Translations under genes and position numbers: made by a program
Assembly (NCBI GenBank): GCA_963556145.1
Contig: OY744471.1
Coordinates: forward strand, 5,923,835 to 5,987,834
Length of the DNA stretch: 64,000 nucleotides
DNA from: Hygrocybe punicea
Taxonomy: Eukaryota; Basidiomycota; Agaricomycetes; Agaricales; Hygrophoraceae
Direction: 5' to 3'
The notes under the pieces: model-generated
What the model saw: the letters and a program-made list of their open reading frames with translations, nothing else
Database searches by the model: none
What the model was told of the DNA's origin: nothing
In this document: positions 10,926 to 23,444 of the stretch, one piece after another
Layout: the number at the start of each line of letters is the position of its first letter
Position numbering within the stretch: position 1 is the first letter of the stretch

Positions 10926-13900
10926 TTTGCTTCATTCAATCTGCAGGTGCTGATCATCATATGAAGCATTTGAGGAGGCGACATGTACATTTCAAAACAA
11001 CTGTGTCAGACATTTCCTCGTCTTCTTCTTGCTTGATGGCAAGGTCCCTCGGGGATTCTGATTATCTTGCATCTGACGATGTGGAGAGCATCCCAGTCAT
11101 GCAAGCTGAACAACTAAATGACACAAACCAATCAGAGAGGGGCTTTTCCATTGGTAGGACATTGATAACCAACCACCTAGATTCACCTGGCTAAAGTCAA
11201 TTGAAGATTCAGTTTTGGGGCATCCGTTGCTCTGGTGTGATGCATATGAAGCCCTCGATACTGCCACACCGGGTTTTCGACTCGGACTGCCCCTCATTGA
11301 CTTCTACTTAACCCAGGAGTGGTTTCGATTAGTCGAACAAACGGAATCAGTTCGGCATGCATATTATTTGGACCGTCTGACTGTTGACAATTTGATGCAA
11401 CACAAATCAGAGGATTCCATTCATAAGCGGATTTTGCTTCCTGGTGGGCACACCATCGACAAGCTGCCCATCGTATTCCTTGTGGAAATTGGTGCTGACT
11501 GTCTCCTGGTGGTTTTTGACTATGACAAACAAGATGCATTTATATTTGGCAGCATGAACTTGGACATTGGACCAAACATGCATGCCGACTGGGACATGTG
11601 GAGGGGTGAACACTGTTGGACGTCCATATTGCATGCTTTTGGCTGGACTATGGATAGGTCTGCGCAAAATATTGTCGCACCCAATTGGGACCGGGTATGT
11701 GTTCTCGTCTTGGTCAGAACGGTGGCAGAATTTGACTCGATTTTGGAGACAGTTTGAACCAGACTGCAGATCATGGTTGGTTCTCATGGCACAATATGTC
11801 CTCGAGCATGGTTGGACAATTTCAAGGGACATTAACGGCCATCCTGTTAAGCCTCAATTGGGTTGTACTCACTCAATGCGCGAGAAGGTTTATCACACAG
11901 TTCTCAAAACTTCCCATCACTCCTACGAGTTTTGGAGTCAATTTGGAGGCAGAATCGGATATCACGTCTTGCCTTCGCAGAATTCTATCGACGACATGAA
12001 GGCAGGGCCTCTGAGGTTCCGGCGATTTCAAAAAATTGCGCTCATGTTGGCCAATATCCGGATGAATTGTCAATCATGTACCAATGTGCCCGAGACTGGA
12101 AACCGAGCCACGATCTCCCAAAAGTCTGAGGAAACAGGAGGCAGTGGCACCGAGGGTAATACATCACAGGACTTGGTTGCACCAAGCTTTGATATTTCTC
12201 GACCAAAGCAATTCTTGACCAAAGCGATCCTTCCTGACAATGACAGCGACACCTCAACTGGATCGAAAGAATGTTCCGATTTTGACCAATACGAAACCGC
12301 AAAACCTGCCTCAAGTGAGCCCGATATCATTCCACAGACATGGACATTCGATGTTGAAGGCATGCTCGTGTTGGACAAACGGTGGAGCATATGGAAAGAC
12401 AGAGGTTATCGGCTCCAGCGCCAGTTCTTCTCAATGTTCACATGGGATGATCCAACCTGGCATATTGATCACCTGCTGCCGTTTGCAAGTCTTGCAGCTC
12501 AGGAGAAGTCAGATTCTGAATCTGAATCTGAATCCACAATGAAGGGTTCGGATTCAATAACATCATCATCACCCACGAGCCGCTGTCAAGCCACAATGAC
12601 CAAAGATCTTGCAGATCTGGGAATACAAGACATGCTTGATGAGGCTGGCAACATTGAGGGCACCAAATCTAGCCAGGACGTCTTCATACGAGGCAAGACC
12701 CGAGACAATCGATTCATTAGAGTCAATCCCGACAAGGATTCTGTCGATGTTCCCAGGGCCGATGTTGCAATATCTGTTGACATTGATAGTGTGATCTGGG
12801 TTACTTTCCAGCTAATATTCAAGGGCCCGATGAATTTGCACCTGCTTCCCCTATGGGGAGATCGACCCCCCTTCTCAAAAAACAATCACGTTTATGTCCA
12901 GATTCTCTCCCCTCCGACCACAGGAGATCTACAGCAGGGACGGAGAAGCCAAATACAAACAGAGTTCCCGCTCAGTGCAATTCCCCACATACATTTCGGT
13001 CAGATTGGGCAGGGAGCCAGCCAATTCAACGTTTACGTCTTTTTTCCAAGAATGACAAGGAGAGACCCGGGAACACGAAGAATGACCACACTGATACCCC
13101 AGGAGGTGCAGGATTTGTGGCTCTCTGATGCAGTTATTCCAGCTGCCAGAAGAGTGTTTCAGGAAGTTCCAGGCTTCATGGAGTACATCCCTGCCGATTT
13201 GGAGCAGCTCCGCTGGAGATTGGCTGGAAATGGGCGTGGAACGAAGACCATCCCAATGACCCCCAAGTTTCTACTTCCAATGCAGGAAAACTTGCGACAG
13301 ATCATCAAAGAAAGTCCGGATTTGCTTGGGAGATTTGGCTCTTTCTTTTTTGTAGTGGATTCGCGAGGGATCAAGTTGCTGGCCAAACAACACAGAGAAA
13401 CTTTCACAGCATATGAAATGCTTTGCACAATGGTTCCGGAGTTGGATTGGGATCATATGAGAGACAGGAAGACGGGCGAGCTCTTGTTGGACTTGGGGAT
13501 CTCTTATCATCCACCCGACCATGGCGAGGCATTAGTGGGACTGTGGAGGTTGCCTGAGATTTCTGCTTCTTACGACATGATGGGAATGTGAAAAGGGACA
13601 ACGCACCACTCCTGTACACTTCTGGATTTGGGCGGCAGACAGGCTGAAATGAAACGGTCGCAGCGTAAAAGGGCCCACATCAGCTTTCGATCGACTTACA
13701 ACCTCTACTTTGAGGTAGTTCAACAATCAGGCCAAACCGATTACCTGTGCAAGGATGAGAATGTTATCAAGGTGGATCGCAAATTCTTGAATGGTTGTGA
13801 TTTGTGGAAAAATTTGTTTAGAGCCGCTGAGGGCCGTTCATTTGGAGTACGAGAGGAATTACGAGGCAGTGGAAATGCTGTAGTTGAGATGTTGGATGCA

Positions 13901-15432
13901 GCGGTGGAGAAGGTATGTAGGTATTAATTTTGCCTATTTACAATAGATTGAATCCACATTTTGTGATCTAGGCCAGCCAATACTTGGAGTCCAACCCTGT
14001 CCTTTGGATCCGATCAACCGTCTGGTTCAAGTTTTTGTCCAGGCGATTGGTTGAACTTAGAAACATACAGCTTCGCCTGGCATGCTTGCGTCCACCAAAT
14101 TACTGCATCATGAGTGCAGTAATCATCCATCTCATGTGTTTTGTCATGGTCACACCCAGGATAAGACATAGGTTTCTGGCAGATGCATTTCGAGATCTCA
14201 GATTCACTTCTGTCATGCAACGGTTTGGAATGGTTTTCCTCCACGGTTTCAATATTGCATCGGGAACACTTCGAGAAATACCTCCTGAAGACACAGCAGA
14301 AGTTTTGAGCCTCTATCAGCGTCCATTGCAGAGAAAGAAAATGGCTATCGCTGTCAGGCCTTTCGAACTCAGGACTGAATGGATCCGGGAGGAATTTCCC
14401 TGGGGTCCCAGTCCATCATGGTTCCGAATAAAGCAACTGGTCAGTGACCATCCTCTGGAATTCCTTCGACCATGGGCAGATGATGATTTGAAACGTCCAC
14501 GACAACCACAATGTGAACTACTCTTTGTCAGGTTCACCTGCGATTTGTGGCTTAGCTTGGCGGACGCCTTTGCACCAGCTGGTTTGTTGCCCAAGCCCAA
14601 GACACTGGAGGATGCCATGCGAAGTTGGACAGTTCCTAAGATACATGAGGTACTATCACAGGAACACTGCCATTTACTTGCCAGTACACATGGACTTGCA
14701 GGAAAACTACCTACAAACATCAGGACACCGTTATCATTTTCAGATCGCCGGCGCATCTTCTTCCCCGACCCTAGCGTAGAGGTACCAGAGAAATCAATAT
14801 GGAAACCATACACTGGAAGATATGGCTACATATCCATTTATCACCAATATATCAGGAACTGGGATGCAGAGGAGGTCCTGCAACTGGAAGAGGATTTGGA
14901 TGCTATTTTTTCTGACCTCCAATGTCTTCCTCCAAGCATATCTTCTTCCGACTTAACAAGCCATCTTATCTGGACAGCAACCTCTGGGAAAGTCAATTTC
15001 GTCGTCAATTCCAAATACTATCGAATAAGAGAAGTCGGGAAGAGCGTTGTTGAGGACGCGACCTCTTTCAAAAGGCCAAAACGACCTCAGACATCTTCTT
15101 TTGTTCTAAAGCAACGACTACATCAGGAGCATGGGGGTGGGCCGGTTCTTAGGCCACGAAAGCATCCGCTATCCACAAAGACCCGTCGAAAACGCAAGCC
15201 TCCTACCAGACCACCTAACCAGAAAGTTTTAGAAAACACAAGGTTTTATAAGGGAACAGGGGAGACACCTAGGCCATTGGCCTCCCTTGCAAGCCTGCGG
15301 TCAAGGACTCATATAATTAATGGGAGCATGAGTGAGGAAGAAGGCGTGCATGAGGATGATGGAGACAGTGATGTTTATAGTAACAATATCATTGACCAAC
15401 GACAGGGTTCAGACAGCTCTAGTAGCTGGTAA
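10157..15432 (+). pseudogene. Gene A: large Ulp1-like protein, homologue of gene B, interrupted by TGA
   Basis: Homologous along its length to the intact gene at 54454-59310. Clear exons are 11213-11694, 11753-13912 and 13972-15432, joined by phase-0 introns (58 and 59 bp) that keep frame. The 5' part is uncertain and lies in the 240-bp modules. Paired blocks with B include HPLLWCDA, NWDRFEPDCRSW (in B, NWLQNGRDCGP), DVDSVIWVTFQ, NNHVYVQIL, GRFGSFFFVVD, ELDWDHMRDR, GELLLDLGISY and VLWIRSTVWFKFLSRR. A TGA at 13589-13591 is followed in the same frame by 107 further homologous codons, so one nonsense change breaks it. The peptidase-like region lacks the His seen in B (GADCLLVVF against GNHYCVVYW) and has Arg after the Cys, so it is probably non-catalytic. 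The C-terminus is basic then acidic/serine-rich. Function unknown. Confidence 0.7.
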
Positions 15433-15869
15433 TAGTAGATTTTAAATGCTTTGCCCATCAGTTATTGATTACCCCCTTGTTTGACTGACAATACAAATTA
15501 ATGATATGTTGCCATATTCATTCAGATTAATGTGCAAACTATAATGAATATAATGATTAGAGGGTACACCAGCAGCCATCAAGAAAATTCGGCTGTGAGT
15601 AGGCCTGAAATAAGTATAGGTCCATGTTGGTTGAGTCTTCCTGCCACTGTTTTAACAGTTGTTGGAACTAACTGGAATTGTTTTTAGGTGAAATTTTCCA
15701 TTGTATGTCATAAAGGGGTGCGTTGAACTATTGTTAAATATCTGCTCCTGTATTTATGTTTGGGAGAGTTGTGCAAGAAATAAATGGCAGACTAACATTT
15801 CTTGAACATCCAAGATGATATCGTAAAATTATTTATTTCGATTTAAACAAATCAGATCAAAGTCCTTTT
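15433..15869. other. Intergenic between convergent genes
   Basis: 3' flanks of gene A (+) and Ulp1 peptidase 1 (-). AT-rich with no open frame of note; presumably holds both transcript ends. Confidence 0.4.
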
Positions 15870-17466
15870 TTACACGGGTCGGTTGTATCTGATTCGCATT
15901 TCCATGATCTCCATAACCATCATGTGTCGCAATTGACTCAGATCATGTGGCTCCCAATGGCAAAGTGGTAAATTGAGAACCAATGCCTTGATAAATTGGC
16001 AGGTGAAAACCCCACAATCTGTAACTCCATCTTGCTGTGGAGCCTTCGTCTGAGGCGCACACTTCCATCCGTTAAAATTTAGACCCAATTCTTCTTCTAA
16101 AAGTTTTCGGATGTCCTGGAATATCAGGTCTTGAGTACCATTAAAAGTGGTACAAGATCACTCGGCATACAGTAGCGACCTTGATACGGCCCTTGATTCC
16201 AGTACAGTCTTTCATGCTCTCCAGAAATCTCCAGGTTTTTGTTTGGAGATCCATTTGAAGGATCAACCAATGCGACTTGAGCCAATTGATTGGGAAAATG
16301 ACAGACTTTAACTGTTCAACAATACTTTGCACATCGGGGTTTGGTACATGCCGTTCGGATCCAATGGCCCTCTTCATTTCCAGTCAGAGCACATCAACAG
16401 ATAAATGATTCGATTCACCAAAAACATGGACTTAGCTGAGCGGGTTCCTGTTTTACCCTCCACGATCTTGGCCCAAAACTGGGTTGAAACAACCACAGTG
16501 GATAGGTCTTTGGTTTCTTGTAGACACATCTCTGCATAACAATTGAGCACTTCATCATTCAGCCAACATCCTGATTCGAGGCCCAGCAAATCGGGACTTG
16601 TAATGGTGGCACCGACAAATTCAACGACAATTGAAGGATCCTGGAAAAATGTCTTCCATGGCTGCTCAATTGTTTCCTGTTCTGTCAGGAATAGATTTTT
16701 GGTATTTGCCTCGAAGATCGATGCTTCTTCCATGTATCAATTAGATCTGAACTTGTTGTTTCTATCTTCAATCACAAGCTCACCAGGTGGTAAATATGCT
16801 GTGGGGCCAACCTCAGTGAAGATGTGAAACTGCCAACCCTTCAACTGATCAGGTTTTGTTGACTTCCCCTGAAATTTCGACACCTGAGCCAACCACGTGC
16901 AGAGATAGGCATCAAATCCTGATTTTTTCAACGTTGACCGCCAAGCTACAGATCATCAAAGAAGTTAGGAACAAATGCCGAGAAAATTAATCATGAGGTG
17001 ATATTACCAGGAACTTCCGGAGCGGATGATATGATGCCATGCTCCACCAAACCGTTTTATATGCCAAATCCATGAATTCTTTCCGACCAGATGGGAGGTG
17101 TGTGCACAGACAAAATGTCCGCCACAACCAAGGAATTAACAGCGATGGAGTCAGATGGAGTTTATCTCTCTTGATGTTGTCTTGGAAATGGTCCTCTACT
17201 CTGGTTCTCAGCTGGATATGATAATTGAAATTTTGGTTGTATCGCTCGTGTCCTTTTTGCTCCATTGTGGACATGATGTACGTAAAATGCACATCAAGTA
17301 GGGCTAGTTCGAATGAAGCCTGGTTATTGCCAGCAGGGTTCAGCTTGTAGCATACATCTCCCACAAAAAACAAATTCTTTTTGAAGGACCAAGGACGGAT
17401 TGTAGTGTCTATGGGTGTTTTAGATTTGACCCAGAGTTCTTCATCCAGTTCAAATAGGGATAACAT
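15870..17466 (-). CDS. Ulp1-type (C48) SUMO peptidase 1
   Basis: Ulp1-family cysteine peptidases process SUMO and remove it from targets. The start ATG at 17466 is chosen because it lines up with the paralogue at 21634 (MLSLFELDEELW against MSSKSLFDEDEGLW); the frame stays open upstream to 17511. The N-terminal domain (FELALLDVHFTYIMST, TPSLLIPWLWRTFCLCTHL) is shared with the paralogue and not otherwise recognised. The catalytic domain runs WLNDEVLNCYAEMC, then SHWLILQMD (His), WRFLESM where the usual Asp reads Glu, and QQDGVTDCGVFTCQF (Gln, Cys). Exons at 17466-17008 and from 16945 splice with GT..AG; the last exon ends TAA at 15870. Apparently intact, with the Asp-to-Glu change the one oddity. 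It is convergent with gene A. Confidence 0.85.
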
Positions 17467-17519
17467 GGAAGAAGGTGGCAAAGCTTGGTTACATAACGAG
17501 TTTTCCCACAAGGATCATT

Positions 17520-18470
17520 TCGGAAACTGACGACGAACCATTTGTCATGACTCATTGGAGGGTTAATGATATGTGTTGGTACAAAAATGTTGTCACCTCA
17601 AACGTTTCATTCACGCCACGTCAAGTACGCCCACAACGGGGAATGGCGGGGTCAATCACACGCGACGAACCCACAATGCAGGATGGCGGGGCACAGCACG
17701 ATCCCCATGCAATGGCAGTGTATATGACATGTATGACATGTCTGGGTGCTGGTGGGCCCAGGCCAGTGCCCCAGTCCTACTACTCCAAAGCAGGCTGGCC
17801 ACGTCAATTGACGTGTGCAGCACTGTTGCGAGGTAAGAATGGTGCGGCATGCAGTTGTCAACGATAACACATCCATACTGGTAACGATGAGGGATGCGCA
17901 TTGTCCATGGTGTCGGATGACCACGAAGATAAAGGCCTCCACCTTCTCACTAGCGCATAAGGAACCCAAGTCAGACCGAGAGAAGTAACAGCAAAAACAA
18001 TCTTTTGTACACAACAACACTGTGGGTCATTTTACAAAGTGTGTGGCCCTTCCCGATGCGGTGTCGCTCTGTATTTACATGATGGCCGAGCATTGTTGTA
18101 AACACAGACAAAGACTCTATATATTTTTAGTTTATTTGAGAGGACGAGGATATGTTGTGCAAAGCAAGGACCCTCTAGCATAGGCTGAGTTTGGTGGCAG
18201 TGAGTGAATGTTCCCTGACCCGTCCAAGTATGTCACTTCCAACTCCATCAATACATAAGAATCAATCTCAATCTCAACATCAATCTTGAAATGCAGGTCT
18301 TGAACGCATGGAGCACAAGCTTTATCTTGTCAGAGTTTGAAGCAGATCAGTCTGGCTTTTAGGATCCAAAGGGAGGAATTCAAATGTTCTTGGCTGACCT
18401 TGACCAATCCTGTGGGTCAGCCTCTTTACTCAATAGCATTTGAGACATGGAATTTTATAAATTAGCCAAT
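17520..18470. other. Intergenic with CAATTG-centred palindrome block
   Basis: Contains GGCCACGTCAATTGACGTG at about 17798-17816 and flanking GCGAGGTAAG, which in reverse complement resemble the palindrome block at 5380-5460 (TTACCTCGC, TGTCAATTGACGTGG, GGGGCTGG). Repeated AATGGCGGGG and TGACATGT words occur upstream of it. No gene recognised on either strand; open minus-strand frames here look compositional. Confidence 0.4.
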
Positions 18471-18473
18471 TAC

Positions 18474-18924
18474 AGCCGTTTTATTAATTGTTGGCACTGG
18501 TACTAGCTCAGCTTTTTTCAATCGATTATAAACATGTGGACTTGGTAGAATTTTGAATGCTGAGTTGTGTATCTCATGAGATACTGTATGTATTTGGATG
18601 GTTATAGAGGGAAATTTGTACTATTTCTTAAGGGCTATCCATTGCTGTAATTACATTTGTCAAATATCATTTTGGGTGTCAAAAAGTACTGATTTACCTG
18701 TTATTTCATCCACAGCTCACAATCCACCGAATATTCTCCACATGTAATTACAGCAATGAATAGCCCTTAAGAAATAGTACAAATTGCCCTCTATAACCAT
18801 CCAAATACATACAGTATCTCATGAGATACACAACTCAGCATTCAAAATTCTACCAAGTCCACATGTTTATAATCGATTGAAAAAAGCTGAGCTAGTACCA
18901 GTGCCAACAATTAATAAAACGGCT
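18474..18924. mobile_element. 450-bp inverted-repeat (foldback/MITE-like) element
   Basis: Left arm about 18474-18660 begins AGCCGTTTTATTAATTG. Right arm about 18740-18924 is its near-perfect reverse complement, ending CAATTAATAAAACGGCT. I see only a few mismatches over about 185 bp (for example GGGAAAT against GGGCAAT). The loop is about 80 bp. No coding potential. A transcript would fold into a long hairpin. A half copy lies at 7126-7400. No clear target duplication was found. Confidence 0.85.
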
Positions 18925-18986
18925 TTAATACAGGAGTACAAATGCAATGAGTTCTGAGTTCATTTTCAAGGCATAGTGAAATATCA

Positions 18987-20868
18987 TTAAAGTTGAACGC
19001 TCAACTTAGCAGCGGCCTTGAGTATGACTACACACTGTTTGCTCTGCATCATCCTCCGCAAGCTCCCTGACCCCTCCTTTTTGAGTGAACATCTATGCGG
19101 TTGTACATCCTCCAGATCAATCAGTTTTATGGAACCATCCAAATCTTTGACAACATTCGCAGCATGGAAGTCGTGAAACCAATAACCGAACTTGTGTAGG
19201 TCCATCAGATGGTTTAATAAAGTTTGCCTAATGAGTTACAATTTCAGCTCAATGTCAAGTATTGCAAATTCATCCAACGTACCGCTCAAGTTGTGAAAGG
19301 TCATGCAAAGAGCTGAAACTATCACCAACCCATTCCATCACAAGCATGCTAAAGTCTTGGTGCTCATAAAGGCCAAAGCACCGTGGTACCACCCGGCCAT
19401 CCAGATGAGAATGTTTGAGCCTTTTGTATATCTTCCACTCCCTGGTTATTCTCTCCTGACCCGCTTTTGCAACCAGTTTGACTATGAGTTTCTCCCCATC
19501 TAGTCCCAACCCTGCATACACATGCCCAAGTTTACCAGATCCAATGGAACCTTGGCCAGTTATTCTAATCATGGAAAGGTCTCCTCCAGCTGAAAAACAC
19601 AGGCTGTTCATGACATAATGTTCCGGACCAACTGCTAGAACCAACTATGTCGCTGAATCATCAGTACAGCCCGTCCAAGCATACAATATTTAGCAGATGT
19701 ACCTGACCAACTTTCGGTCTTTTATTGGATGCACCAGATCCAGACTTTCCTCTCCCAGCATTGCGTTTACCTTTCGAATCAGGCGAGCTTGGTTCACTTG
19801 AACTTGGCTGGTAGGTTGATCCTGTGCTTGAATCCTTGTCTTCGTCGTCATCATCGTCGCCACCATCACCACCATCACCGTCACCATCATCATCCTGCTG
19901 CTGGAAAGAAGAAGCACTGATGGGAGGGTTCAAGCCAGGGTTGTCTAAGATAGGATAATCCATGAGGCCTTGTTGAGCGCAGGCTTGGAAAATCGCCGAG
20001 AGCATCGCGGGGACAAGGTCAGATGAGGACGGTTGTCCATTTTGGGATAATGATGAACAAGACATGTAACAGGCAGGTGTACCAGCTTGGTGAACCATTC
20101 TTAAAACCAGAGACGCCCTCCAGCTGGAATAAAAACCAAATTCACAGCAGTTGGATCCACAGTAGTAAGCACCCTGAGTGGATTTAGTATTATAGTAATA
20201 CAACAAATCATACTGACCTTGAGTAATAGAGTTTCCGCTGGATTTCGGGCTCGGTCCCACACCAGTTCACTCCCCTGCCCTACAAGACTTGTAACCAAAT
20301 CCTCGTGGTCATCAAAAACCTTCAAGTTCTTGTCGTTGAACCACAGGCATTTCACAGGTGCAAAATCATCACCCTGAATTCTTACTACCCTGTCTGTGAT
20401 CCCAGCCGCTATGCTGGATTCGTTGTCGTGGTGGAATGATAATGTTACCTGTCGATCTTTTAACTGCTGACAACGTGGGTGTGTGTTTTTAAGTTCTGTG
20501 AATATTGATCTAACAAGGGGCATGATCGTTTGGGTGTTGAGTTCGGATATGTTTTGTTCAGTGGCCGTTGTTCCTGGTGTAAAGAAACCATGCTCCTGGT
20601 CATTGTTCCAAGGACCACTGGCAATATCCACTAAGGACGCAATGCCTGTTGTTGGTTCAAGCGGTGGGTCGCAGTTCTGGATGAATTCTCGCAAATTGGT
20701 AGCCAATCTGCTCATCATTGACGCATCGCTAGACAGGCGTGATGATTGATTTTCTGCTGGGATGTTTGTTGACCATGCTATCGGTAGTGGAGCGACACCA
20801 CTGCTGCCACCTTGGATGATGTCAGGAATCCTATGGAGTGGTTTTCGTAGCAGCTGAAGATACGACAT
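18987..20868 (-). CDS. Protein kinase-like protein
   Basis: Start ATG at 20868. The N-terminal part has no recognised domain (RRLKDRQVTLSFHHD-type region, CLWFNDKN). Then comes an acidic, serine-rich and basic linker (Gln3-Asp3 ... EDKDSSTGS; GRGKSGSG). The C-terminal kinase-like domain shows a Gly-rich loop GSGKLGHVYAG, a Lys in LIVKLV, a Glu in REWKIYKRL, the hinge-like MLVMEWVGD, the catalytic-loop equivalent WFHDFHAANVV, and LIDLEDV in place of DFG. The HRD histidine position reads Phe; Asp and Asn are kept. Introns at about 20217-20124, near 19690-19645 and at about 19285-19222 reconcile the frames. It resembles the atypical kinase-like families expanded in mushrooms, but activity is uncertain. 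It is divergent from Ulp1 peptidase 2. Confidence 0.7.
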
Positions 20869-21055
20869 GGTTGGTGATTTTAGGGTGACTCCTCTCCCAC
20901 GCGGCTACATATCGGTACCATCTTTGGCTGATAATTCAATATTTGTTAAGCTCTGGAAATCAATGGGGGTAAAAAGCTTTGGGGTAAAAAGTCAATCAGC
21001 ATGTGACTACTGCAAAGACCCCGGACACATGATACTCTATTTTACTCGTGTTTGA

Positions 21056-21633
21056 AGGTAGCATTCAACTATAACTATATAGTTTCTGAAGTGTCATGCA
21101 TACTATACACTGAAATCCAGTGGTTTTACCAATACAGCATTCAATGGCTTCTTTGCACTCTGAAGACCCTAATATAAATGCTATGAATTTGTTGCATCCA
21201 AACTATCTTTAAAATTGTCACAGGCAATTCAGAAATGGATGACGGAACAACTTTATTTGTTTCTTTACAACTTATAGTCAAGATTTAACCTAACACTCCA
21301 CAAGTCATGTTATGGTCACCAAAAATCCATCTCCTGCCTGAGGGCAACTCCCAAAAATAATGTAAATTCACCTGGCCTACATCTAAACACATTCGAATTT
21401 TCATAGGCATCACATTTCTTGTATATCCGTTAATCAGTTAATCTTGGTCTCATATGACAGGCTATTATGAGTGAGACAGGCCCTGTGGCCATCCATTGCC
21501 AAATTAGTTGTAATTATTTTAGGATATGTATGTCAAAATTTACTCATTCACGATGCCATCATGTTTGCGGTGTGACTTGGGTGGGTCTCGCAACAATAAT
21601 AACTTTCAGTCACATGACAACATCAGGTTACTT
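21056..21633. other. Intergenic between divergent kinase and Ulp1 genes
   Basis: AT-rich, no supported gene; likely holds 5' regions of both flanking genes. Confidence 0.35.
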
Positions 21634-23229
21634 ATGTCCTCCAAGTCTTTGTTCGACGAAGATGAAGGTCTCTGGGCCCAGTCTTGCACGGAACTCAACA
21701 AGCCTATTTCCAAGTGGTCTTTTGAGAATCATCTAATTTGCATCGGAAATGATACATTTACACTAGATCAGGCTGACAACAATCGAACTGCCTTCGAGCT
21801 TGCGATATTCGATGTTCACTTCACCTACTGGATGTCAACCAGAGAATATCTCGATGAAACAGTTCAATATACTCGTAATTTTAACTACCATTCCCGATTG
21901 CGCTCAGCGGTGGAAGATACTTTCCGAAAAGCCAAAAACGACTCGTTTACCACCCCTCCAATCATGACCCCCTGGTTCTGGAGGACGTTTGCTATGTGCA
22001 CCCACACCGACAAGGGTCGTGGGACATTTATGGATCTTGCCACCCAACATGGACTACAAGGATTACTGAAGCATCCCCCACAGTATGGAGGTACCTCCTT
22101 TGTTAAGAATGAAACATGCATCCCACTGACATCGGTCACAGACTGGCATAGTACTCTTCAGAAATCAGGCTTTGATTCATACCTGTTGAAATGGCTTGCA
22201 ATAGCTGAGGACCACCTTGGGGGGCCAAAGAAACCAAACACCTTGCACTGTTGGCAATTCGACGTCCTCAACCTTGGCCATCCTAACAGAAGTACAGATG
22301 GTAGGAAATTTGCCATTCTTCCAGAATGAAATGCATCAGAATCATGACCAGATGATATATTTTCAGCGTTTACCGATACAAATTGACAAATTTTTCTGAC
22401 AGCCGAAGAAAAAGATACTAAGCCTTGGAATTGGATTGTCTGCGATCCATCATTTCTACGAAATTCAACCCAGGCTCATGTTAATCACAAACATCTGCAG
22501 CGTCTATTATACCAAAAATGGGTTGATGATGAACTGATTAACTCCTACATGGAGCTTTGCAGAGAGGCAGTAACCAGGAACCCTACAACAACAATACTCT
22601 GTTCTTTCTTCTGGCAGAAAATTTCAGAAAAGGGAGGTGTGACCAGCTCTGGAGCCAAATATATCAGGGCAATGGTAAGATCAGCCGGTTCATCCCTATT
22701 CTGCCTTCATACCCCGCTCCTGAAATTGGTTAGACAGAAGAAAAGGTTAATAAAAACAATATCAACATACCGAGCATTGTTTCCCAAGTGAAAAATATCC
22801 TCATCCCTATCCAAATCGACTCTCATTGGCTAATACTCCAAATGAATACCGAACAAAAGAGCTGGCGATTTCTGGACAGTTTGAAGGATCATATAGGTAG
22901 AAAATTACGCAACAAAATTATCAAGGTTTTTATATTTCTCCCAAGAATATTCAAAGTATGTGTCATACTAACGCTCAGGCTAGACCGTAACCATGTTCTT
23001 TCAGAATCACGACGTTGATCTCAAAAGTTGGAGGATCGATCACAACATTTTAACCCCTCAGCAAGTGGGAAATGTCGATTGTGGCATTTTTGTATGTCAG
23101 TTTGTGAAATGCATTGCCTGTGGCTTGCGAGTCGTCAAGTGGACTCCAAAGGAGATAAAGTGGTTACGTTGCATGATGATAATGGAGCTTCGGAGTAGGA
23201 GTCTTAGGATTGAACAAAATACTGAATAG
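21634..23229 (+). CDS. Ulp1-type (C48) SUMO peptidase 2
   Basis: Paralogue of the gene at 15870-17466, in the opposite orientation. Start ATG at 21634 (MSSKSLFDEDEGLW). The shared N-terminal domain shows FELAIFDVHFTYWMST and PPIMTPWFWRTFAMCTH, then KSGFDSYLLKWLA. After introns the catalytic domain has WVDDELINSYMELC, then DSHWLILQMN (His), WRFLDSLKD (Asp) and PQQVGNVDCGIFVCQF (Gln, Cys), so the full catalytic set is present. Introns lie at about 22299-22402, 22673-22730 and 22926-23006; joining them removes all stops. It appears intact. Expected reaction: proteolysis of SUMO or a SUMO-like modifier. The paralogues differ at many sites, so the duplication is not recent. Confidence 0.85.
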
Positions 23230-23444
23230 TACTAGTATTCGGTTAGCATGGATAGACTTTTTTCTTCATTTCGAGTGACCCGATATTGCACCCAGCTGGA
23301 GTGCTTCAGTATGGATCCAGCAAATATTAATATCGTCATATGTCTTGCAGTCCCAATCCAATGACATGATATTGATATTTTATAGACCATTCAAAGGAAA
23401 TATAACCACCCTGATGGTGTGTAAATATATTGGGGAAAAAACAG

